A stretch of DNA of 64,000 bases from Siderastrea siderea (lineage: Eukaryota > Cnidaria > Anthozoa > Scleractinia > Rhizangiidae): positions 36,209,369 to 36,273,368 of the forward strand of contig OZ034975.1 of the NCBI GenBank assembly GCA_964030785.1, given 5' to 3'. This document shows positions 1 through 11,500 of this stretch, piece after piece; within the stretch, counting starts at the first letter, position 1; the number at the start of each line of letters is the position of its first letter. Position numbers and translations under genes: made by a program. Under the pieces are notes generated by a model. That model was not told where the DNA came from and did no database searches. It worked only from the letters and a program-made list of their open reading frames with translations.

Positions 1-770
1 TTCTCTGTGAACAAATTAAATCATCCACACTAAAATAGCCAAGCGTACTTAACCGCTAATTTTGAGCGATTGAAGAGAGATAGTGTGATTTGGACGTCGC
101 TATCGAGAACAACCTTGTACGTGTTAAGACACTCAACACAACATAACCCGGTTTGAGGGGCGAGGGAATTAAAACGAGACTTAGTGATAGAGTGCCGTAA
201 AGCCTTAAGGGTAAGTCTAAAAGTAAAGCTTATAAGCCTGGCAGGTAAAACCTTAATAAAGGTGCTTTGAGGTACTGCATGGACAAGCCTAATGGCTAAG
301 TACATGCTTGTGACCTTATGTCACTATGGGAAGCAAAGTGAAGATACAGCACAAATTTGAAAAAAGATTTGATACTTACCGTGCACAAGAACATGCGTCT
401 CGGAATTCTTCAACAGAGCCCTGATATTGACAGCATAAATCACCTGGATTTTGTACTGAGATGCATTCCTCGTTGTTATTTACCTACAATAACGCTAGCT
501 CTGAATCAATGTTTGTTTTGTGGTGCTTGTCATAATCAGTGTTTGGTGAAAAACTGAATGAAGTGTCTCTCAGCCCAGACGCAATTTCCGTTTGCAAGCC
601 GCCTCGTCTCCTTTTGGAAAACCTGACGACCACGAGCGTTTCGGATGACTCTAAAACGAAGGTCCAGGTAAGACGAACATTTTTGTTGTTTACTCCATCC
701 TCCACCACGACTTTAGTGTTGTCCGGTTCCTTTGTCCACTAATGATGTTTCGGGTCCAGATAAAGTCAGA
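1..770. repeat. Segmental duplication, copy 1 (partner 14525-15350)
   Basis: From about 22 to 770 the sequence matches 14525-15350, including the motif CATCCACACTAAAATAGCCA, the following AAGNGTACTTAACCGCTAAT stretch, the minus-strand exon and ATGTTTCGGGTCCAG beyond it. The second copy has an extra insertion near 15265-15320. The duplication covers an exon plus intron. It may extend left of the window. Confidence 0.75.
375..738 (-). pseudogene. Minus-strand copy of the receptor N-terminal-domain exon (broken)
   Basis: Read on the minus strand from an ATTAG acceptor at about 738, the frame runs WTKEPDN, then VVVEDGVNNKNVRLTWTF and SSETLVVVRFSKRRRGG. It is homologous to receptor exon 2. A TAG at 484-486 interrupts it where the other minus-strand copy reads Glu, and a 4-nt length difference shifts the frame just beyond. 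No partner signal-peptide exon was found upstream on this strand. Confidence 0.7.
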
Positions 771-1960
771 GAAGTATTTTCCCATGGAAATCACTTTTGT
801 TGAAACTGAACACATTCCATTTACCTTACACGATCGTTGCAATGTCACGTAAAACAGAAGAGTTGCCAGAATCCAGCGCAGGATACTCCCGATGGAATGC
901 AGGTATGGGAAGAGGAAACATACTGCCGGAAGGAGATTACTGAAGAGCTAAAAGAGAAGAAATCCGTGTTCGAAGAAAGGCTGTTTTTTTTTTAATATAT
1001 CTTTTTAATATATCACAGGTGGCAAAATTACTGAATGCCGATTGGTTTAGATAGAGGGCGTGGTATTTTTCTTAATAATTTTCTGACTCCTGATTAAAAT
1101 TATTCACTACTGGTTAATATTAAATTTATTCGCATTTTACTGGCCGGAGCGCGGGAGTGCGCATATTTTGATGTTGGCTCCCTGAAATCGGTTTAAGTTG
1201 CTCAATACAACGATCCCTTCGGAGTTTGACTGACAGAAATCGGGTAATAGCTTGAAGAAAAATTCCAAAACGTAAAACTTCATATTTTAGGGAAAACATA
1301 GCCTGCAATGCAGGCTCATTTTTTGGTAGAGCGAACGCTATAGCCGCCATCTTGGATTTTAAAAGCAGAGGAAGATTGGCGAGAGTAGAAAGAGCAACAG
1401 AGGGGGTGGGATAAGTCTGAAAGGAAAAGGAGATCCAACAGAGCGGCTATACATGGCGACTAAATCGCTCGTCTCCAGAAAAAGCTTATCTCTTTTAAGG
1501 TCGGAAGATTCATTCAATAAAACATGGCGGTCAACTTAGACTAGTTAATTCACTTCACTTCGCTCAAAGTCACAGTCAGTATACTTTTTGATGAAAGAGA
1601 GGAGTCAAAATCACTAAGATACATTCACTCTGCATGCAAGTTTGTTTGGAATCGTGAAACTGCAATGAGTCCTCGTAGAATTAATGATAAATTTTCACTT
1701 GTATTTTCAAAGTTTTCACAGATATGTTTTTTTTTCACAAATTAGTTTAGTTTGGTAAAGAAAAAGGTAAGAAGAATACTCCTCTGTTCCAAGTTTATAT
1801 TGCTCAGGAAAAATTTCTGACTAAATCGCGAATTTCGATCGCTGTGTTCAACAACACAAAGGTCATCGCGCAAAAACGCATTATCATTCAGCAAAACAGT
1901 TACTGTGATGCAATGCAATGCTCGATTGTAACCGACACATCCACAATCAGGTTAAAAAAG
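771..1960. other. No gene seen; interspersed repeat related to 50.4-50.7 kb
   Basis: No credible exon. About 1018-1330 shares GGCAAAATTACTGAATGC(C/T)G, ATTGGTT, GATCCCTTCGGAGTTTGAC-like and AATTCCAAAA blocks with about 50440-50740, marking a diverged interspersed repeat family. Nothing else was recognised. Confidence 0.45.
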
Positions 1961-2105
1961 TTTTGTCCACTCTACTACTTGGGATTGAAAGGATATCACT
2001 TCATAGATGAAAAACTTTCCACAAATCATGATAGTGTGGAATATACATGAAACTATCTCTTTCAAGCGGTCATGTTAGCAGTTTTAAAAGACACTGTTAT
2101 TTCTC

Positions 2106-2255
2106 GAGAGTAGCCTGCGTAGCCGTCGTTTCCGTTTCCTTTTAGCTAAGCGGGAGAAGCGTGAGCCAATCCAGCCCTTGCGCGTCTCCGCTTGGCTCAC
2201 GCTTCTCCCGCTTGGCTAAAAGAAAATGGAACCAACTGCTACGCAGGCTATCTCG
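2106..2255. repeat. Fold-back (hairpin) element
   Basis: Left arm 2106-2169 and right arm 2191-2255 are near-complementary: TAGCCTGCGTAGC against GCTACGCAGGCTA, and AGCGGGAGAAGCGTGAGCC against GGCTCACGCTTCTCCCGCT, around a loop of about 20 nt. It is inserted in the promoter region of the decayed receptor copy. The intact copy lacks it. Confidence 0.75.
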
Positions 2256-2639
2256 CGATTATCGATATTTTCTTAGGTTGAACCCAATATCGATGATATC
2301 AAGTATTTTGTACTAATATTTTAATATTTTTTGTACACTTAGTGAATGTTCTTTCAAGCGAGACGACGGAAAGAAGTCCTTTGTCACTTTCATTTCATCA
2401 TACAAGATGGATGCATCTCTTGGAATTATTGCTCACTGGATCCTAGCGGTTCTTTTGGTTTTCACGTCACTGAAACGATGCGGTGAGTTTTACTTAATAA
2501 CTTACCAAATTTGTGAGGCTTAGTTAGGTCACTGATTTCGAATTTAGAAAGTTTCTGTTTATGACTAATACTAATCATTGTTACTGTTACTGAAAGTTTC
2601 TGCTTATGGCAAATAATAACTAAACCCCTGGCAAAACGG

Positions 2640-3010
2640 AGTCACAAGTCAACGCAAGTTAGGAAATGTAAACTTGCAAACACAAACTTGCGATGGGTGG
2701 CCGAACGGAATCGCAAGTAGACGCAAGCTCAACGCAAGTAGAAAAAAAGCCATTTCAGTGCAACGTTGCACGCTGGCCCATACAAAGGAAAACAACACAA
2801 GCCAACTTGCGTCGACTTGGGTTGGGTGGCTAAACGGTGAAAAACTTGAGTTCACTTGCGTGTAGACGCAAGTTCAACGCAAATAGCAAGAAAGCCATTT
2901 CAGTGCAGTCTTGCACGCGAACCCGTACAAAGGAAAACAAATACTGGGACCAACTTGCATCGACGTGCGTTGGGTAGCCAAACGGTGAAAATCTTGCGTT
3001 TACTTACATG
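2640..3010. repeat. Tandem repeat rich in ACGCAAGT, where the missing receptor exon should lie
   Basis: Two diverged units of about 148 bp (about 2716-2863 and 2864-3010) share TAGACGCAAG(C/T)TCAACGCAA, GCCATTTCAGTGCA and a CAAAGGAAAACAA block. The array sits between the signal exon and intron sequence homologous to the intact gene (3127 onward matches about 29886 onward). Confidence 0.6.
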
Positions 3011-4624
3011 CAAATTTGAGCTCGATCAAAATGAACGCAAGTCATCGCGCGCAAGTAATAATAAATGCAAGTCATTATATTTTATTGCATATTTTATTGC
3101 ATATTTTAATTCGTGATAAAATGAATATGAATGTTGCTTACGTCGTGTGACTTGCCACATTCATTCATTTGCACATAGGCGGGCACACGGCAGGAATAAA
3201 AGGGTAATTATTTACGGTTGAACAAACTGTAAGAAAATACTTGGGACAGTGATAAACATTACAGAGCCGTGCCAGGTATTGTTGGGTTATCCTTTTGCAG
3301 CCAAATGATCATTGTTTATTCACTTGTAAGAGTATGTGCGTTACTTCACATTCAATAATTTCACGCATTAATGTGCAGGGCGCCACGCAAATTTTTAGTG
3401 TGTTCACTCAAGTCTCCTCCAAGACAGATTTCTACAAATTTCGTGAGCTCCAAAATATATGTCCTTGAACGAAAGGCCACCAAAATTCAGTAAACTGATT
3501 CAAAGGCCTTGTGCTTGCTTGATAAAGTCTGTTTATAGCGAGGAACATGCAAGGCAGAGCTTTAGCGACAAATGATCTTAACAAAAGACAAACTACTCAG
3601 GCGATGTCGCAGCTCTTACAAGGTCTTCTCTGATTTGCTGAGAAAACAATACACCAAACAACAAAACAATGGACCCTAGCCCCGAAAACAATAGAGCTGC
3701 GTGATACCAAGGTCCAATGAAATTAGAGGTTATTAAGAGCTGCGGGGCTACTCAAACTAGAGGAAGGGGAATGTGGACAACGCCAAAAAAAAAATCAGTA
3801 TGAGATCGCAAAGCGCAAGGGACAGGCAAGTATGCGGTTAACATACGTACTTTCATGGTTCTTTTATAGCATCAATTCGGGTCAGCAGAAAATTTATCAT
3901 CAATTACATCTGAGCAAATATGAAAAAAAAACTGTGCCGTAACTTTTTCGCTTCTGTGGCCGACCAAAAGTGAGGGGGGTTGGCGTTGACGAGCATACCA
4001 CCATGCTCACCGGGAACCAAGCTCTGTGATCACTTGTGAAAGTTCGGTTTGGGGGGGTAGTGAGGCTTAACATTAGCTGTGCTCTGTAAAAGATCTGAAA
4101 TAGAGAGTTTGAACTGATCACTTGAGGGTGTGAACTGATCACTTGACTCTGTGCACAGTGCTTTATCTAGCTAGGCGGACACCCTCAAGGGGAGGATTGG
4201 CTAACCCAGGGAGGGTCGGAGCTGCTCTGAGGTCCCTGATGATCTGCGTGGGAGGGATGGGAAGGGAGGTGCACAGGCAATCACTTTTCTCTCTTATAGT
4301 GTTGTGTCAGATACAGAGATATGTGGTTCTAAATCACTCAGACATAATTCATGAGAAGTAAAGAAATGGTCACCAAAGACAAATTGTCTTAATGTTTAAA
4401 CACGTTCTCCCAACCGATACTAAACCAAATGTATAAAGACCAGTAAGGGAATTTGTATAATGACGGTTAAACGGGCTAAATGTCCTGCATCACGAATAAA
4501 GCAGCATTATAGGAGTCGTCGGCAGAAGGGTTTCTTTCTTCTTGCCACCACTACGTCAGAAATCACACATTTTGCAGCAGTTCACAACTGTTATTTTCAC
4601 TATGTCTATTGGTTTATCATGGGC

Positions 4625-5200
4625 CGGCATAGAAGAAGAAGAAGAAGAACCTTTATTGATTTATACCGCTCAGGGTAGCCCCTTCAGATGCAAAAAGTTG
4701 TCTGTTATCAATGGGAGCCCTGAGCGCAACAATATACTAAAACTATGCATACATATGCATTACACTAACACTAATAATAATATAGATAGAAAACTATGTA
4801 CAAATAAAAGATTTAGAAGCAAATGAATACGAAAAATACCATCAAGATAGTTCGTTAAAAAGAGTGCAAAAATAGTAATAGAAGGATCGTTTTGCGATCT
4901 CAGTCCTCACAGCAGGCGGATGTAAAAGGTTGCTTTGTCTAGTGGCGCGCGCATGGATTGTATTATTACGTTTAAAATATTCTTTAAAATATTGAGGACA
5001 TTGCCCTTGCAGGCATTTCTTAACGAGTTTAAAAACAGATTTACGACGGCGCTCCTCCAGCGTGGGCCATTTCAGAACGTCCATTGCCGGGTTGCTGCGC
5101 ACAGTTCTTGCAACTATTCTGGCAGCCCGGTTTTGGAGGGCTTCAAGGTCTTGTTTGTGACCTACTCCGCAGCAGCCCCACACACTTACACAGTATTCTC
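4625..5200 (-). mobile_element. LINE-type non-LTR retrotransposon, truncated 3' fragment
   Basis: The minus strand encodes about 113 residues with LEALQNRAARIVARTV, LKWPTLEERRRKSVFKLVKK and a terminal region with ATRQSNLLHPP. This is the familiar C-terminus of CR1/L2-like LINE reverse transcriptases. It ends near 4842, with a short 3' end and a (TTC)n tail (minus-strand sense, about 4633). The 5' end is truncated at about 5200. It lies in the decayed receptor copy just upstream of its Ig exon. Confidence 0.75.
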
Positions 5201-6383
5201 ATACTGGCATATGAGTGCGCAAAAGACAATATTTATGCTTAAACAGACGTGGCTGTTATATCCACTTGAAATTCATTCACTGCAAGTTTCAATGAACCTT
5301 TCTTTTTTAGCATTGTTTTCATCATTTATTTTCTAGTGCCTCCAAAACTTACTACAGTGCCAAAAAGAAGGCCGGTCGTTGACGCAGGACAGAATGCAAC
5401 GCTTACATGCTATGCATCTGGTGACCCATTGCCAAATATCACCTGGACAAAAGAAGGTTTCGCGAAGGCTGAGATGATGCCTCTAGTTACAAGTTCCATC
5501 TTGTTGATATACAGAGGAGAGATATTGGAGGATACAAATGTACTGCTGACAATGGATATGGGACTGCCACTAGTCTCTCTGTCCTAAACATCAAATGTAA
5601 GTTACATCAAGTGAAAAAAAGGTGTAAACAGGGAAATAGTTAGTATCCCTGCATTCAAATCGTTTGCACTTCCACCTGTTTTGCAATTTAACTTTTAAAA
5701 TGTTCCTTTGCTAATCACTTTGCAACATTGTCATGCGATGCTGGTAGTTTGATTGACAGTTTGATCAGATCAATTTTTGCCAGTGCAAACCCCTCGTCTG
5801 CATAATTTTTTCACGTCAAACCTAAAGTGAATGGGATTCCTTTCAAAGTGGATATACATCTAACAATTTTAGAGCAACTTTTAGAAGATCCATATCTCAA
5901 AATGTTCCTTTTGCGTATGACGAGTTGAAATAACATGTATCTTGGGCCTCTTGGGCTGGAATTTGCGAGCCACTTGGTTTGTCAGACTCTAATTTAGGAG
6001 TAAATTATATTAATTATCGTTCAATAAATTATCTGTGTCAGGTGGATAGCAGTGTAAAGCAGTAACTGTTGGAATTAGAATAACAGGAGGAACAGAATGG
6101 AACGATGCTTTGGGATTCATGACTCGTTTGAGTTCAAGACGATGGAAACAAATTTAACATCAGTAGTAAGTTATAATTAATCCATTTTTGAAAACGGATT
6201 GACGCTATATATTTTGGTAGTACTTCTGACCTAAAGTGGTACTACGTGTACTTCTACTTATATTTTTTCTTCGGATTTCGAAACTATGTTTACCAAGTGT
6301 TTACTAAACACTCCCCAAGTGAAATTTTTAGCCTAAATTTTGGGAAGTAGAATGTTTATTTAATTTGCAATTTTCCGATTTAA

Positions 6384-6626
6384 TGGTCCGCCATTATGAC
6401 ACCACAAAGGATACAATGACGTCATTCACACACGAGCTTTCGAATGCAGTGTGCGAGCACAGTTTTTTAATTATGCAAAACACGAGTTTGATAGTCTGAA
6501 AGTCAAAAGACACTGGAGTCAAAACTCCAGTGTTGTATACTAAATAAGTCACTTTCCCACACACTGCATTCTAAAAGCTCGTGAGTGAATGACGTCATTG
6601 TATCTTTTCAAATTAGCTGGCCATTT
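6384..6626. mobile_element. MITE-like element with inverted ends
   Basis: The left end (ATACAATGACGTCATTCA, CACGAGCTTTCGAATGCAGTG) is mirrored at the right (CACTGCATTCTAAAAGCTCGTG, TGAATGACGTCATTGTAT). Arms are about 65 bp, with an internal hairpin ACTGGAGT/ACTCCAGT. It lies in an intron of the decayed receptor copy. Confidence 0.65.
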
Positions 6627-8512
6627 TTGTAAGTGCTGTGACGATCTCAAAGTTTTATTTTTATTGTTTATGTACAAATAATTAATTTATTTATTTAGTT
6701 TTTTATCTTTAGCGGAAACGAAAACAATCAAACAAGGCAGCTACGAATTAAAAGGGTTACTCTTCCTAAGAAGAGGCCAGTGGACTCAAATTAAGTTTCC
6801 GAAAACGAGAGACAGAGACAATCAGTCACGCTAGTTTTGGTTCTGCACATTTTAATCATCAAAATTAAATCAAAGTGTTCGCGACTTTTTCGATTGCACA
6901 TTTAAACGTGGTCTTCATAGATCAAACCTTACGGTATAATACTGAAGCCTGTAATACACGTTCAACATTCACTGTACAACAAACTGAGTTTTACGACTGC
7001 TGTTCAACAATGTACCATGTCATGTTCAATGGTGAAACAGGCTATCCAACATGGGCGAAGTTGCTGAACGGAGAATTACCAGGCTCTATTCCGTTTAGGC
7101 AAAAGAAAAGACCAGCAATCTATTGTGGCCAAGTCGCAGCCATTCAATGTCTGTTGGGCAACGGATGTTGAGCGATGTCAAACGGGGCGCAATTCCGTTT
7201 ACGTAAGTGACTTTCCACAAGACAGGCTTAACCCTTTCTCGTTCTTTGTTGATAGATCGCCAGCGTTTACGCTGCGTGTCCTGAAAAACAGCTTTACGAA
7301 CTCGCCATTGTAAAATTTAGGTAACTGCTTTACGCTGTTGCATGATTGATTATGATTCAGCTATAAAACGTGTTATGAAAAATATTTGTAGGTTTTATTT
7401 TGTGATGTTCAGTAAAGAGACCCCTTCGATCAGCTGGTATATCGAAGGACAAAGCCCGAGGTTGAACGATTGTCAGAAAAATGAACAGTTGGTCGAGAAG
7501 CGAAGCTTGAAAGGGAACTGTGAATCTCGAGGACAATCTTTTAGCTGAGGGTATTTAACCGTCTGATATACCAGCAAGCCAGAAAGGGATTGATATATTT
7601 TATAACCCTCCAATAAATTTTCACAATGCACTTTTTGTCATGCTAAAGAAGAAAAAAATTCAGTTGGTGATCTTGGCGTGATTGTGGTGATTTCGCCGTC
7701 ACTAGTCTGCAAAACGATTTGTTTTTTCTTCCATGGAAAATTCTTTTAAATTTTTTAAATTATTTTTTATTTTTATTTAATTTTATTATTATTTTTGTGG
7801 TTTTAATAAAATTGGACGAGGGATATTAAATCAGACGGTACCAGCCGTCCCAATTTGGACCACGTGATGTGTTTCTACCAATGAGCGCGCTTAAAGTATT
7901 CGGTGGGTTATAATTTGCAATACCCGGATCAATATTTCCTTCCAAAAAGAAGTCATCCGTTAGTAACCCTTATGCATTCAGCATAAAAGTTGGCCTTTCC
8001 TCTGGAGTGGATAGATTGTTCTCCATTTTTTTTTAACATTTCTTCAATCAATCAAAACGGGGAGGTATTTTAGAAGTTCTAAGATAACAAAGCAGCAAAG
8101 TCACCTAACGTAGGAGTGATTTATTGACTCTATTCCTTTTGTCTCTGGACTCAATAATACTGTAGGTTCTTTGTTCTTACACATCGTCCAAAGGGCATTT
8201 ATTTTCGTTTTGGTTTTATAGGTGCTGTTGCGTTACGGACCGTATTGGCCAATTTTTTCCAGTAAATGTGAAATAACTCGAGTACCTTACAAGATTTTTC
8301 TATAAAGTTGTGATGACATTGCAAAAATGGAAAGCGTGAAATATTCCACGTCATATGGTATGTTCATTTTTACAGACCTGGCAGTGTTGTGGCCATTGTT
8401 CAGCTGCAGTTCCACAAATATTCGATTGATCCGTTAAAACCTCTACGGGATGACATAGCTGATGGAAAACTGGGGGCGTTTACCATCGAGAAGCATTTGG
8501 ATGTAAATCCAT

Positions 8513-11500
8513 GTATGTCGAGCTTTTATACACTCACTCACAATATTGGCAAAGTCTATTACTTACTTATACGTACTAACTCACTAAAGTTAATAGCTGC
8601 ATAGAAGTCTGAACTAGGAATCTTGTCAATCAGTCTCGTTAGCCATTCCCACCCTTCGCAAAATCATCTGTGTGTCTCAAGTCCAACGACAGACTTCTCT
8701 CGGCTAATTACAGTGCATGGCTTCTTTCACTTCTTGCATAATTTTGTCTCATGTTTAACTTGTGACCGTACAGAACGCAGAATGCACTATCATCATTCTT
8801 GTACCTATTTCGACTGTTTATTACGGCTGCCGTAAGTGCACAAGCAAGTTATCCACTGATGTGAGAATCATGATTTGAAAAATTTTCATGAAATCACCGC
8901 TGCTTGAAATCTACTGGATTTTTAACCTGAAGATTCGCTGTTCAATAGCAAGCAACTTAAACGGTAGAAGAAATAATGGTATTTTGGCTACCGACAAAAA
9001 AAATCACAAAGAATTTTCTGTTGAGCCCGGAATTAATAGTGTAAAGGTTAGTTACGCCCCTGGTTGCACTTGGGAAGTGGCTACGTTTAAAAATAATTTT
9101 AAAGAAAAAAATAGTGAATTTGACACGTTTAATTTATCTACTTTATACTGAAAAACTGTCAAATAATGTTACAGAACAAGCTTTGTACTCCAGATGGCGC
9201 TTAAAATAGAAATGCCAACATTTACAGTTAATATCAACTTACCCGAAGTTAGTTGTGAGTGAGCATCGCTTTTGTAGAAACAAAGATTCTTTTGATTAGT
9301 ATGAGCACGTTCTTGTCAGTAGCCTATCACCCTCCTGCTTATATTTGTAATGACTTCGTTAACCGATGTCATCAGCCACGTCTTCAACCCATGAGTCGCT
9401 ACTAATTGGAAGACTTCTAGTATTTTGTGTAATCCATTAGTTTTCTGCAGCAGAAGATAAATATCCTGCTGACAATGTATAATATCCCGTCATCAACTCA
9501 CAGCCGACCGATCAGCGTCCCTCACCCTGTCAGCAGTGAACTCATGTATAATACCATTTCGTGGAATAAATGTTCCAGCTTGGATATGATCGATTATACT
9601 TTTGTGTACAGAGAGAACAGACATTTTTGAGTATCAAAAAAGGGATAGATCAAATATTGTTTTGCGATAGGAATAAATAGATTAAAAAATACTGATCAAA
9701 TGAGAATAAAACATATTAACTATTTTGGTTCATACCCCGGCTGCACAAAGAGAGCGCTCAGATATGAACTATCACCGTACCTTCACTTGCAAATTCCTTG
9801 TGAACTCCTCACTGGAGGCCTGTGATAAAAGATGCTCTTTTAAGAAAATTGGCACGACTTATGCTAGCTTATTCTTATAAAGGAAAGACGGCTAGTAGAT
9901 TGCCACTTGGATTAAGACTGAAGGACCAAGGTAGTGTGACATTAGTGTCTTTAGTTCTTTCTACCACTATAGGTTAGCAGGTTGTGAAGAAAGACTGGCC
10001 ATTCTTTGGCGAGAAAAGCAGCATGCAGTGGTGTCGTCAGCATATTGTGACAGCTTGGGCTCTTTTCCATGTACCCTGGATATTTTTGTGAACAAATTAT
10101 TCTTTGAGCGAGAAGTTCAATAGCTGTTACGAACCACGTGCCAGACAACGGGGAGCCTTGCCGTAACATTGCGTTCTACCCGAATTGCTTCAAGTTGTAG
10201 ACGTTATTTAATACACAACTAGATATATTGTTATAGAAGACATGAACCCACTATTAAAGTTACGGATTGTGTCGAGGATGTACAGGGTGAAGACGAAAGA
10301 GCTGAATAACGCACTGCGCATGTTCGTTACGTCACTGCTCCTCTGAATGAGTCGGTTTCTCGCTGATTTTGTGTTACAATCTGTGGGATTTTTTTTGTTT
10401 TTAATGCCGATTTAGTACTGGGAGATGTTAAACGAAGAATTCGATGCCTTTGGCGATATCATTACGGTAAGTAAAGCTTTCATTCAGTAGAAATTGTGGT
10501 TTTATGTCAAGCTGTATAGCGGTGCTTTTCGGTCGTTTCGCCTACGGTCAACCTCTTAACGCGCTTTAATAGGAACGAGAAATACTGTCTGTTGCACTTT
10601 CTTTTTCCCAGACCATCCACTTTCATTGTGTCTTGAAGTCTGCACCTGTCGTGGGAAAGAAATTTGGATTTCAGGTGTAAACAGTACAATTTGTACTTGT
10701 AATATTAATGATGATGATGATAACAATTTGTATGCAATTTGTGTTGTATTCACAACATTTCAAAATGATGTTAGTCATTTTAATGTGTTGAGACAACAGT
10801 AATAAAATTGTAGATAATTCTCAATAGTTATGTATCTCTTTATTTGTATCTATCAGCCATAGGTAAATCGTTTGTTCTTATTCAACCTCAACGAATTGGG
10901 CATAGCGGAGGGTAGACAAGCAAATCCTAAATGTCTGAAAAATTTAAAAGTTATTAAAAAGCCTTCCATGATTACACTTACCAGTCTTGTCTTTGTCACA
11001 GTGCAGGTTTCATTTGAATCAAAGTATCAATCTAACTTTCTTTCCATTTTCTTACATTTGGTTCACCATTTGCAGCCAGGCTGATAATCCTGAACTCCCG
11101 CACCTATCTTATCTATTTGCTTGTAAAGTTGCCTTGGTATTGGCCCCAATGCCCTTGAATGGTGGATTGAATTACGTGAAGGAAAAGAGCAGCGGTTGTT
11201 TGCCCTCATTACTTCGTCACGGTGGGAAATAGATATTCTCCTACGTTCACACCAGCTCCTCTCGCTAACTTCTTCTGTGTCTTATATAGCTTTCCACCTT
11301 TGCACGATACTTTGTTGTTTTTCTCGTTTTCTTTGTTATTTCCCTTGGCACATTTATCGTTGGATATACTTGTTTTTAAATTTCCCGGCGTTTCCACATT
11401 TGGCCAATCGAGCTGAACGAGTTGTTGTCATGGTGTTGAAGTAGGAAATACCAAAGCCAAGGATTTGAACATTGTACTTGCATGTGATCATGTATAGTTA

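Larger units (their letters stand above)
1970..8512 (+). pseudogene. Decayed tandem paralogue of the receptor 5' half
   Basis: This copy matches the intact gene in promoter, exons 1 and 3-6, and many intron stretches. Exons: 2407-2482 (signal), 5337-5596 (Ig), 6042-6165, 7256-7320 and 8376-8512 (SEA). Lesions relative to the intact copy: loss of one base near 5471-5478 shifts the Ig frame before its second cysteine; an in-frame TAG lies at 6048-6050; one further base is lost near 6105. The N-terminal-domain exon is missing, and no stalk, transmembrane or kinase exon is visible before 16 kb. The last two SEA exons still read cleanly (IASVYAACPEKQLYEL; PGSVVAIVQLQFHKYS). Best read as a partial duplication that has degenerated. 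Assembly errors could cause some indels but not the absent exons. Confidence 0.8.

Noticed and set aside
30..305. 91-codon minus frame, with a similar frame at 14568-14789
   Set aside because: The similarity follows from the segmental duplication. Frames differ by indels and contain no known domain, so conservation as protein is not shown.
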